Position numbers and translations under genes: made by a program. 64,000 nt of DNA from assembly GCA_023213395.1 (NCBI GenBank), contig CM041465.1:120597741-120661740 (forward strand), given 5' to 3'. Source of the DNA: Cycas panzhihuaensis (Eukaryota; Cycadophyta). Below the pieces are notes generated by a model that saw only the letters and a program-made list of their open reading frames with translations, was not told the DNA's origin and ran no database searches. This document shows positions 9,121 through 19,355 of the stretch, in pieces (positions within the stretch are counted from its first letter, which is position 1; the number at the start of each line of letters is the position of its first letter).

Positions 9121-9582
9121 TGTTAGAAATAATGTTTAATGTATGTGCATCCTAGGATAATAAGTAATGGTCCTAAGTCTTAGGGTCAAAAGGTCATTAT
9201 AATACTATGTAAAAGGATATAAGTTTATTGGTCAAGTTTGTGGTATAATGCTATTAGTCAGGACAAAGGTATTTGTCCCACATGCACTACTTGGGATGTA
9301 TAGTCTCCCACCTCTTTGGTATATAAAGGTGGTTGAGGTAGTATGTAAGCATCATCACATCATCAAGGCTCATATTGAGTCTTTGGTGCTTTTGATATGT
9401 TAATGCATTCTGATTATATTATGTTATCTTTGTTCATTGATATTGTTCTTATATGTTTGATGAATGTTCTCCATGTTAAAATCTTAACATAGTATCAGAG
9501 CGACTTAGGTCAAAGAGCTTCAATCTTGGAGGTGCATTTGTTCTGTTGAAGATTATTTTCTTGCAGGTTGTGGATTCCAACA
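9121..9582 (+). repeat. Copia-F 3' LTR
   Basis: 462 bp, same ends as the 5' copy. By eye four differences: two in the internal primer-site-like motif, plus ACTTAGG for ACTCAGG and TTGTGG for TTGTAG. TATA box at 9320-9327. Followed by the AGGAA target duplication. Confidence 0.95.
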
Positions 9583-9587
9583 AGGAA

Positions 9588-11005
9588 CAAGACTTGTTTC
9601 CATTGTGGAGGTAAATACAATTGGGATCATAAATGTTTGGCAAAGAAGATGTTAATGATAAACAACGAAGAAGACAATATAACAGAAGAATCAGAAGGGG
9701 ACAATCCAGAGGAAGAAGCAATAGCCAAGATAAACAAATTAGAGATTGATGACCTTCTAAACACCAATACTAGCAACGTCTAGATTTCTCTTTAAGCCAT
9801 CACATGAGAGGTTCGCGCACCTTAGACACTTCGCTTTACAAGGTTAATAAAAAATGCAGAAAATTTGATTTTGGTGGACAGTGGGAGCACCTATAATTTT
9901 TTAAACAGACCGACAATGGACAAATTGGGACTGCAGATTAAACCACTTAATATCTTTCAAGTGGCCATCGCAAATGGTAGGACCATGCCACTTGGAGGAT
10001 ATTGCCAATAGGTGGATTTATGAATAACTAATTATACAACTACAACTCGTATGTTCGCCATGCTAATTGGGGGCATTGATGTTTTAGGAATTCAGTGGTT
10101 ATAAACTCTGGGTAATATAATCACTGACTACAGAGAATGTTTCATGTGTTTTCACTAGAAAGGGCGAAAGTACAAATTGTAGGCCCTAAATATTCCCTCA
10201 ACGCAACTAGTTTCTTCTCAACAGATGGAAAAATTATTATGGAAGAACCCCGCTTCTTTCATGGTCATGTTATAAATTGACCATTGAAGAAGTTTTGGCA
10301 AAAGTCTAGACCATCATGAACCAGTACAACCAAGTGTTTGAAGAACTTCAGGAATTACCCTCGAGTCGAGGGTATGAGCATGGAATCAAACTCGCTCCAT
10401 AATTAGCTCCTGTAAACAATTGACCTTACTATCATCCATTTCATTTTAACCAGGAAATTGAGCGAATTATGCAAGAGTTGTTACAATAGGGATCCATCGT
10501 CCCAAGCACCAGTCTGCTTGCATCTCCTATCATACTTACTCAAAAAAAAGATGGGTCTTATCAAATGTGCATAGACTATTGAGCTCTAAATAAGTTAACC
10601 AACAAGAACAAATATCCCATCTCTTGAATAGATGATTTATTAGATGAATTACATGGGGCTCAATATTTGTCAAAAATTGACTTATGATCCGAATACTACC
10701 AAATTCAATCAAAGTAGAGGATGTTTACAAGACATCTTTCCAAACTCACGAAGGACTAATTGAGTTCTAAGTTATGCCATTTGGTTTAACCAATGCACCT
10801 GCAACTATCCAGAGCACTATGAACTAGGTTCTTGAACCTTACTTATGGAAATTTGTTTTGGTCTTCTTTGATGATATTTTGATTTATGACAAGACTTAGC
10901 AAGAACTCTTGGGACATATATGCGTTGTTCTTTAGCTCCTACAAAATCAAAAGTTCTTGGCCAACAAGGACAAATGTACATTTGGAGAAACATTGTTGGA
11001 GTACT
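9588..11005 (+). pseudogene. Gypsy-1 nucleocapsid, protease and first half of reverse transcriptase
   Basis: Continues Gypsy-1 after Copia-F. A zinc knuckle reads CFHCGGKYNWDHKC. It is followed by an acidic linker (NNEEDNITEESEGDNPEEEA) and the aspartic protease with an intact active site (LVDSGSTYNFL near 9870-9905), which would cleave the polyprotein. RT segments follow: MPFGLTNAPATIQSTMN and the polymerase motif region FFDDILIY (10867-10890), where the usual first position is Tyr or Val. Stops are numerous (for example near 10020, 10100 and 10580). The sequence stops at KDKCTFGETLLEYL, where the Gypsy-2 LTR begins at 11006. The rest of RT resumes at 23207. Confidence 0.82.
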
Positions 11006-11848
11006 TGTTGGGGATAGATTTGGCACATAAACTATGAGAAAACTAGTATGTAGGTTTGTATTAACTAGAAGAGTGTAGGTATGGATCGTATGGAGGTACG
11101 TATGATAGGAAAAATCAGAATGCGTGATGATTGGGTACGTAGAATAGGATACATACCTTTCCCTGTATGCTAGCAGAAAAGAGCGGTATGTAGGACAAAG
11201 AGGAACCAAAGGGCACCCAGATTTGATGACATCAATCGGAATAGGTGTACATACAAACGTATGGATGAAAAGGAAGCCATTTAAGGTGACCAATCACAAG
11301 AGTAAGTGAAAGGGTATGTTGACAACAAAGAGGTATGGTTATGACCTAGGGTCATAACCATTCGCTCAAAGGATGCCAAAAGGAGGCATTTAAGGGTACC
11401 TTTTTCACCAATTCAACTGTGAGAGTCGAGCCTTCATTCTATGAGTTAGTTCAGAATCCAAAGTACCAAGGAGGATAGTACGATTGGATGAATTAGTAGG
11501 TGCATTCCCTGATGCATTCCCTTGCAGAATGCATATGATAGTGTAGTATGTGTACGGCTGGAACATATGTAGGATACATTTTGGAACATAATGTATTGAT
11601 CTTATTGCTTAATAAAGAGAAAGTTACATGGAAATATTGTGTATTATACTAATTGCATAGAGTATATGATGATTAGTGCACTGCTTTGATGGAATAATGA
11701 TGAATATGTGATGATTTATTCCTTCCATACTGTGTAAAGTGATTACAATGGAAACATGAATATGTTGTTTGTATCCTAAATTAGACTACTGCCAGTGATC
11801 CCTTGACAAGTGCATTTCTCACAAGTGTAGTGAGAATCTAAGTCAACA
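11006..11848 (+). repeat. Gypsy-2 5' LTR
   Basis: 843 bp from TGTTGGGGATAG to GTCAACA, with a 5-bp terminal inverted repeat TGTTG/CAACA. It aligns with two other copies in the window: reverse at 35126-36212 (shared TTGCTTAATAAA, TGACAAGTGC and AAGTCAACATTGGTTC), and forward at 37395-38018 plus 45474-45729 (shared TTTGGCAC near the start). What follows, TTGGTTCTATTG, is the same in the reverse copy and is the likely primer-binding site. I cannot name the tRNA. Confidence 0.75.
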
Positions 11849-12219
11849 TTGGTTCTATTGCCTACGTCCACAGAGGAGGGATTGGGCTAGGAGTTTCACA
11901 AGGGGAGTATGTTCAAAGGACAAGGAACCTTGGCAGTTGTCGTGATGGTAGGCTGTTACTAAGCCTTTGACAACTAAGGGACCTTCCAATGCCACCTAAG
12001 AGGCATTCAAAGTTGGGAGAGCCACAAAAGGGTACTTCACCTAAGGGGAAAGAATCAAGTAGACAAAGGGCACTACGATGCTCAAAGGAATCTAAATTGA
12101 GAAGGGCAAGGACATTAAGCCTAAATAGTAACAAGACTAAGGGGTAGCCCATTGAAGAATTTGAGGCAAGTGGAGCCTAGACACCTCAAGAATAGGGAGA
12201 GGAAAGAAATAGGGAAAGA
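11849..12219 (+). other. Gypsy-2 leader
   Basis: Non-coding leader shared with the reverse copy at 34860-35125, for example GGGACCTTCCAATGCCAC at 11969 and its complement near 34983. No frame. Confidence 0.6.
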
Positions 12220-14050
12220 ATGGTACTAACACCTACCCCAATTGGATCTCACCTTATAAGCTCAGAAAAAGAGGAAAATTCACAAGGAAAATTGGAGCAA
12301 AGTGATATTACAAATGAAACTCTAGGGAAGGAGAAATATATAAATGTGGATGATACCATGAAGGGCCTAAGTGATAATGTGGAAAAGGCCGAGGAAGGTC
12401 CCTCGACATATTGGGAAAACAAGTTAACAAGACAGTTCTTTGAAAACTCACTGGACAAGGGGTCTGAGCAATCATAGTTAGTGGTCAAACCATTGATGAT
12501 ACACGTGCCAGGTGTACTTAATCGTATTCATTTAAAAACGCCATTTCAAAACCCTCTATTTAGGAGAAATGGTGCTGCACCAAGCACACCGACTACATCA
12601 CCTAAAGTGGTTAGTGAGGAGAAGGGAACGAAATCTCTAGAGAAGTCAAACTCGAAAGGAGAAAGGTCATCGTCACTGGGAGGGACACCAATGCAGTTGG
12701 CAAAGATGGACAACTCAAGGGACTTTGGGAAGTTAATCTTTAATAACACATCTGATGCTGTAGAACATGTTTATTTATTTCAGGATTTGATTAATGTGAA
12801 AAAAATGAAAAGCAAGGTTTTCTTGTGCATTAAGGGGAGTACCATTGGCATGGTTCAAAGAATTGGATAAAACAGAAACTTGGGCAAATATAAAGAAGTC
12901 ATTTGAGGAAAGATTTCAGAAATTTCGCAGTAATGAGGTTGTCGAGATTGCCCTTAGAGAGATCAAATAAAGGCCCAATGAATCAATACTAACTTATATT
13001 AGTTGTATGAAAATAATCGTTGCTAGCATGATTAATGAGATAGTAATGGAGCACAACGTGAAGAATTACTTTGTCAGAGGTTTGAACGAAAAATTGAGAT
13101 CCATGATGCACGCACATCCTTTGAAGTCTTTTAAAAATGCTCAAGAGTTGGTACTAGATTTTGAAGTCGACATGGATGCCCAAGCCAGAGGACATGATCC
13201 TTTATTACTCAGATTACAAGATGAAATACAAGAAATAAAATAGAATCAATATAATCGACCCTTTTGCCAAAGGGGAAAATCGGAAAAAGAATTAGAGATT
13301 GAAACTCTAAGAAAAGAAGTGGCAAGATTAAGGATGAGGAATAAGGAGGATGAAGAAGAAACCAAGAAAAAGGTTCGGGAATTCAAAATTGAAAAATGGT
13401 GTCATATATGTGAAAAAAGCTCGCATACAACAAAAAAATGCGAGATACACCCAAAAATAATGCATTACATCAAAGGGTCAAATGGTGTCATATATGTGAC
13501 ATGGATAGTCACAATACAAGGGATTGTTTCTATAACCCTAGAGGAAGAGGTTATAGAGGAGGTGGTCAGGGAAAAGGAAGCAACCCACCTAGGAATGTAT
13601 ATAGAACGAGGAGCACATTGAAAACTTCAAAGAAAAAGCAACCAATGGGAAAATGCTTAATCTATTTACAATTCAGTCATTGGAAGTTGGATTGCCTGAC
13701 CAAACAAGATTATGAGCGCAAACCATTTGTGTGCAACAACTGTAGGCCATGTGAACATAAAACTGAAGAATGTAAGGGCAAAGCAAAAATGACCAATTTA
13801 ATGACCATCATTCTAGAAAATAGTAAAAATGTTGAACTTCAGAACAAATAGAAGGACAAAGAGGTAGTAAGAGAAGATTATCCAAATCCTAAAGTGGAAA
13901 TCGATCGATTCAAGCAAGTGAAACAAGTATTGGAGAAACTGGCTCAAAAGGAAACAGAAATGATGTTGCTGATGGGCAAACCAGAGATGAAAGGAGAAAG
14001 AACTAGAAAAGCAGAAGATGCAACCTTAGTTGGTTCAGATGGAGGAATTG
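12220..14050 (+). pseudogene. Gypsy-2 gag
   Basis: Ty3/gypsy gag in broken frames. N-terminal 12220-12477 is Glu/Ser rich and contains EGPSTYWENKLTRQFFENSL, also found in the reverse copies. 12481-12870 carries the start of the capsid core (DFGKLIFNNTSDAVEHVYLF). After a frameshift at about 12850 comes WANIKKSFEERFQKF, and at 13007-13243 NYFVRGLNEKLRSMMHAHPL. Two or three zinc knuckles follow in overlapping frames: CHICEKSSHTTKKC (13399-13440), CHICDMDSHNTRDC (about 13486-13530) and CNNCRPCEHKTEEC (about 13732-13775). The last two lie in the 13438-13851 frame, separated by a Gly/Arg-rich stretch. A multi-knuckle nucleocapsid is unusual for gypsy. Stops and shifts make it inactive. Confidence 0.78.
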
Positions 14051-14199
14051 TTTAAAGGTCTACTAATGAAAGACATTTCTTAGATGTTGTTGCTAATGGA
14101 AAATCTAGTGAAACAATTGCAATTAACGATTCCCTTATACCAAGTAATAGATTGGACTAAGGCAGGGGTATTGCAATAAAAGGAAATCACAAGAAGTTT

Positions 14200-14540
14200 A
14201 AAGAAAATAATGCCGTCATTCAATTTGGATCCTATGGTCACAATTACCATGTTGGGAGAGAAATTCTTAAAAGTGATCATAGACGGAGGAGCAGTAGTGA
14301 ATGTGTTGCCCACCACAACTTGGTGAAAATTGGGAAGCCCTAAGTTAGAAGTTGCAACCTACTTACTAAAACTAGCAAATGAACTATTGGTGAGACCGGT
14401 TGAGAAGTTAGCTAACATAAAAGTGGATGTGGAGGGAATCACAGTCCAAATTGATTTTACAATTGTGGAGATAGAAAAAGGATCCATACATTATCCACCA
14501 TCATTGGGACGACCATGGTTGTATAAGACCTAATGTGTCC
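14200..14540 (+). pseudogene. Gypsy-2 aspartic protease
   Basis: Retropepsin-like domain. The flap and active-site region reads MLGEKFLKVIIDGGAVVNVLP (about 14249-14311), with DGG where DSG or DTG is usual. Several plant gypsy proteases do carry DGGA. After a stop near 14323 the C-terminal half continues as VDVEGITVQIDFTIVEIEKG and then LGRPWLYK, the typical LGRPWL end. The domain is recognisable but interrupted. RT does not follow. A weakly coding linker does. Confidence 0.7.
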
Positions 14541-15598
14541 AAAGTTGGAGGGATGTAACCTTCACACTATCTGATGGAGGAAGTGAAGTGGTCCTCCTGA
14601 TGTTGGGGAAAAATTTGATTGAGGTTATACTAGACGACACCTGAAGTACAACTATAGCAAGTGAAGAAATTACATCTTCTTTTGACGAAAGAAATTTGTA
14701 TCACACGACATAGGAGTCAATAAAATTGATTAATTCTCAATAGATGGAGCCGACTTGTTTTGGGAAAATTTACAACTCTTCCGATGATGAAAGTGTGACA
14801 AAGTTTGTGGATTATTGGTTACAAGACGCATATGAAGTCAATTCCCCGTCCTATAGGTGTAACTTATTTTCTAGGAATGTAACCAATGACATTAATATTA
14901 ATTCTAAATCTTTTGATTATATGAATGTTGATGATAACATAAAAAGTAGTGTAGGAGAGGATGTTAATATGATTCAAACCCTAAACCCAAACCCCAATAC
15001 CCTTCTTAATCTAAACCCCTATCCTAATTCATCTTCTAATAACTCCATTTCCCTAAGACTAACCCTTCCTCTACCTTTGGTGTGGGTCCTCACGTGGATC
15101 GCCCTTCCCCATCCTTGTCTTAGCCCAAGGAAGGAAGTAACAAGCCTTCCTCATCTTCTTTAGAGGTACACACACCCAACGAAAGGTCCTTTTCAAACGC
15201 CGACCCTAAATCTAAGGAAGAAGAAGAAGAACTAGCGAAAAGTATTCCTAGAGATTCTGGTTTAGGAAACAAAATTGCCATTCTAGAAGAGAGAAGCCAT
15301 GAAGAATACATTGGAGATTATGTAAAGCCCTTTTATGGAGAACAACTATATGGAACTACCCACTTGATACATTGTATAGAACATTGGTTGGGAGTGGGAA
15401 TAATAAACAATGATCAATTAAGGGATCATTAGAAGAAACTGACAAAGCATACCACACCAAGGAAAAGGTGAAAAAAAGACAAGGCACAACCACCACATCA
15501 AGACATCATATTTCAAGAAGGGTGATTGAGTATGTCGATTCATCAACAAATCCTAAACACCCTAAGGAGAATTAAAGATGCATTGGAAAGGCCCATAA
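14541..15598 (+). other. Gypsy-2 linker without recognisable domain
   Basis: About 1 kb before the Copia-A insertion. A frame at 14744-15163 (MEPTCFGKIYNSSDDESVTKFV..., then Asn/Pro-rich repeats of NPNPN type) is low in complexity. It could be the protease-RT spacer that some plant gypsy elements have. RT, RNase H and most of integrase are missing, so Gypsy-2 here has a large internal deletion. The CATAA at 15594-15598 is one copy of the Copia-A target duplication. Confidence 0.45.
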
Positions 15599-16163
15599 TG
15601 TTAAACCTTATGTTTTACCTTATGTTTATATGTTAAGCTTATGTACTTTATATTTATGTATTATGTGTGCACTTTTGTACTTTAGGGGTGACTTTATCAC
15701 TTAAGTGATAAAGTACACACCCACTTTATGACTAGTGACATAACGTTGTCACTTATGTCACTTGAGGGTCAAATGACCCCCTTGCACTTTTGCTCACACA
15801 AGAGCTTCCACAAGGACACATGTCCAACATCCAAGGCATGTATCTTGGATGTTTGACACTTGTCAAACATCCAAGGCCTTAGGTCTCTCATCTCACTCTA
15901 TATAATGAGACCTCTTCCTTCATTGTTGCACATTCAAGAGTTGGAGCTCATTGTTATTCTATCAGTTTGCTAATCAAGCTGAAGCATTCTTTGGTTGTTG
16001 GACTAATTCCAACACCCCATATTTGGTATTGTGATCTTGCTCCTATTTCTCTTTGAGTTCTTTGAATTCTTTGAGTTCTTTGTTGTTTATGCTTAATGCA
16101 TTTAATGGTATTGTGCTTTGTTAATGATCTTGGACGTATGTGGCCATTAGGCCCATTCTAACA
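15599..16163 (+). repeat. Copia-A 5' LTR
   Basis: 565 bp, TGTTAAACC...TTCTAACA. A perfect 24-bp palindrome lies at 15691-15714 (centre CACTTAAGTG). A 15-bp-arm inverted repeat with a 2-base centre lies at 15844-15875 (arms CTTGGATGTTTGACA and its complement). The TATA box TATATAATGA is at 15899-15908, so both palindromes lie upstream of the likely promoter in U3. Confidence 0.95.
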
Positions 16164-16165
16164 AT

Positions 16166-16177
16166 TGGTATCAGAGC
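16166..16177 (+). promoter_or_regulatory. Copia-A primer-binding site
   Basis: TGGTATCAGAGC two bases after the LTR end, complementary to initiator Met tRNA. Confidence 0.93.
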
Positions 16178-18358
16178 TTAATGGTTTGCTAAGAGCTCTT
16201 AATGTTAGTTTGCTCTCTTTGCATCTGAAGTCTGCCATATTTGGGCCTGCACACAGTGCTGTCCTCTGTTTTCTTGCATCCAAATTTGGGCCTCCATATT
16301 TGTACTCTGTCCCATTCATGCTTGCTGTCCTATCTTTGCTCTCTGTCTCTGAAATTCTATCCATACTGGGAAATCTATTTACCTGCACACATTGCTGTCC
16401 TGCACACATTCTGTCCCTGCACTTGCACACAGAAAATTCTCTCTGAATCTGCCCATACTTGGGGCCTGTCAAACTCTGCTCATTGCTGAGGATCTGCAGT
16501 TGCTACGGGAGACCAGCACCTGCACTTATCACTGTCCCTGCACTAGAGACTGCCTACTTTTCTGTACTTGCTATCCTTAAATCTGCCAAACCTATCTCTG
16601 TTGTGCACTTTGTTTTGCCTGCTCTCACGGAGAAGAGGATTTGCACGGGAGAAGAGGACACATCATGGTTGGACAAACCCACACGGGAGGTCTCCGCTCA
16701 CGGAAGCTCCGTCCCTGCACGGGACTCACTCGACCTGCTCTCGGTTTTGCCCGCACGGGCTTGCGACTGGACGGATCTGCTGTTGGTTCTGCCCTGGACG
16801 GACCTGCTGAAGCCCGCACGGAAGCACGTGGAGGTCGCACGGACCTGGACCTGTCCGTCACTGCACGGAGGACACACGGAAGCTTCTGGAAGGAATTACG
16901 GGACTCGCACGTCCACGGAGGAAGACGTAGTACAGGTCCGCACGCAGATCGAGACGCATAGAGGGGTCCGCACGGGCACGAAAAATTCACGGACGTTTTT
17001 TTCTTTCAATATAAAATCAATTGATTTTTGGGTCCAATGTGATTTAGTATATGCAATTTGGCATATACTAGGTATATGCTTCTTTAAATCAAAGCATTCT
17101 TTTCTAAAGTCTCTTTTACTAAGAGAATTCTTTTTTTTTTAATCAAGGTTAAAAGAGGCTTTATTACCTTAAGAGTTTTTTTTTTTGATCAAGGGGGGAT
17201 TGATGCTCTAAGAGACTTTAAGTCTTTAAGCCATTTGAAGACTGTTTTAAGGAGACATTGGCAGCCTTAATTGCTTTAAGAATTTTTTTTCTTTAATGAG
17301 ATTTAATCTCAATTTTTAAAGCAATTTTTTTAGTGGCTCTCTAAAGCACTTTTTTAGTACTTAAGACGATTAAAATTTCTTTAATGAAAAGAGGACTCAA
17401 CGAATGACTCATGCTAAATCATTCTCCTCTCATTAAAATTTGAAGTTGCACAATTTAAATGCTTAAAAAGACTCCCTGCGAGGTGTTCTAGTGAGGCAAA
17501 GTTACAAAAAAAGTTGATTTTCAGCCTTTATTTTTTACTTTTTTAATCTCTTTTAGCACTTCGTTTAATGCTATTAAAGCATTTAGAGCTTAATTAAAGT
17601 GATCAAAAAGCATGTTCATATTGTAAAGATGATAAATATCACCATTTGAGTTGATTTTTTGGCACCTTGCATGCTGACCTTAGCCTTCAAGAATCTCAAA
17701 AAGGATGCTGAATTTGATACTTAATAAAAATCATACTTTCTGTTGAATTGTTGAGACTATTTTAAAGTCTCAACAACTTGCTGCTTGGAGTTTGTTTTGG
17801 CATTTGGAGCACATTGAGTACACTTTGGCTAGTGGTTTCCTCTCTACATCAGCTTTGGAGCGTTAAAAAGAACCCACTTCTGCTATCTTCATCAAAATTT
17901 TTGCTTCAATTTTTTCACTAAGTACTACATTTTCAAAAGTACTTACATTGTTGTATTCAAAGCATTTTACTTGGATCACAAAAGCATTTAAAAACACTTA
18001 ATAAAAGTGCTCATTATCTCATGTACTTGCTTCTTAAGAAGCCTTCATTGTAAGCTAAATCATAGCAACAAAGCTAAGTACATAATCCAAGTAAAAATAC
18101 TTTAAAAATTCACTTTAAAAACTATCTAAAAGTGAATTTAAAATATGGCTGGAGAGGCTTGAAAAAGGTTTAATCCTTGCCTCTGCTACACTTAACTTTG
18201 GACCAACTCAATAGCCGAAGTCTTCCACCCCTCATCACTCCACCAGTTGTTGGATCTTCTTGTAAAATCAGGACTGGTGGTGTTGTTAGAAGGTGGAACT
18301 TAAGCGACAAAGCTTTGAAGTTACCAAGTTATTTGCTAGCTTTTATACAAGTGGAAAG
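16178..18358 (+). other. Copia-A leader with a GC-rich segment
   Basis: A 2.2-kb leader without a supportable gene. 16620-16990 is strikingly GC-rich compared with the AT-rich surroundings and is packed with CACGG/CCGTG words. This produces overlapping open frames in several phases on both strands (for example 16459-17142 plus and 16625-16990 minus), which I take as composition artefacts. 17000-18150 is T- and A-rich. The block GAGAGGCTTGAAAAAGG near 18150 is shared with Copia-L and Copia-C. Confidence 0.7.
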
Positions 18359-19355
18359 ATGGCTGCTATTAACATGCTCAATGCATGCACAATAAGGCTA
18401 AGAGGACAAGCAAATTATCAAGAATGGAAAAGAATTACACAAAATCTCTTGATGATGAATGAATTTTGGGGATATGTTTCTGGGAGAATCCCCAATCCTG
18501 CACTTGTTGATGATGATGAAGTTGATTATGGACGTGTTGTTGCTTGGGAAGCCAAAGACAAGATTGCTTTGGCATTTATTCATACGATTGTGGATGTACA
18601 TGTAGATCATAACATCTCTTCTGCTAAATCTTCTAAAGAAGCTTGGGACACATTGTCCTCACTGTATGAAAGGCGAGATGAAGCTCGCATTTTGATGATA
18701 AAAGCCAAAGCATTACATCAAATTTGTAAAGCCAATGTCAGCATTTTTGTCCTCCATTAAAGAGGTTTGTAATGAATTGAATACTTTAGGTAGTCCTGCT
18801 ACAAGGGATGAACTCATCACATCCATCACAAAAGCATTGCCAAAGGACTACAACGGCTTCATATCATCTACCACATGAGATGGTTCACTAAAGCAAATGA
18901 CATTCAATGAACTTGAAAGCTTATTGCTTCAAGAAGAACAGATTTATGCTAAGGATAATGAAGAACCATCTAAACCAGGTGCTTTCACGGCTAAATCAAA
19001 GGCCAATCAGAACTCCAAACCTGCATTCACAAAGCAGTTTGGAAACATGAACATTGGATCTTCTAAATCCAATGTTGTGTGTCATTATTGTGGCAAACCT
19101 GGCCACATTGCACTCGATTGCAGAAGCGGCAGATCTGACGACAACGGCGGAAGAAGAATAAATACAAGGTCAGTGACAACAGCAGCCAAGGCAACAGTTT
19201 CAACAAAAATTCCAAAGGATCGATGGCGAAGAATCCCTCGACCAAATCGAGGTGCCTATCGAGGAGGTCCAAGAGGAAGGGGGGGTCAAAGAGGTGGCTA
19301 CCAACGCCACTTTAATCAGTTTGCCAATGGAGACAAACTGTTTTGTGCATATTAG
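18359..19355 (+). pseudogene. Copia-A gag
   Basis: Starts MAAINMLNACTIRLRGQANY. An upstream in-frame ATG at 18293 exists, but the 18359 start is the one shared with Copia-C. Copia gag core: FWGYVSGRIPNP, KDKIALAFIHTIVDVHVDHN and KEAWDTLSSLYERRDEARIL. A frameshift near 18740 moves the reading to another phase, and TGA replaces the expected CGA at 18876-18878 (before DGS). The nucleocapsid part at 18897-19355 has an intact CCHC knuckle, CHYCGKPGHIALDC (19080-19121), and an Arg/Gly-rich tail (GGPRGRGGQRGGY). Without repair it could make only an N-terminal fragment. Confidence 0.88.

Larger units (their letters stand above)
4458..9582 (+). mobile_element. Copia-F: young non-autonomous LTR element carrying host gene fragments
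   Basis: A complete LTR element bounded by a perfect 5-bp target duplication AGGAA (4453-4457 and 9583-9587). The two 462-bp LTRs differ at about 4 positions, the lowest divergence in the window. It has a Met-tRNA primer-binding site right after the 5' LTR and a purine-rich tract right before the 3' LTR. The 4.2-kb interior holds a leader, an antisense LRR receptor-like fragment, an FtsH protease fragment with swapped segment order, and a gag-like frame. There is no protease, integrase, RT or RNase H, so movement must have used enzymes from another element. It sits in the Gypsy-1 gag zinc knuckle, whose two halves rejoin across it. Confidence 0.9.

Noticed and set aside
10817-11293. 158-codon minus frame
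   Set aside because: It overlaps Gypsy-1 RT on the plus strand and the Gypsy-2 LTR; no recognisable protein.
16459-17142. Long plus frame and several overlapping frames in the Copia-A leader
   Set aside because: They exist in at least three phases and both strands because the segment is GC-rich and poor in stop codons. No domain, no counterpart in related leaders.
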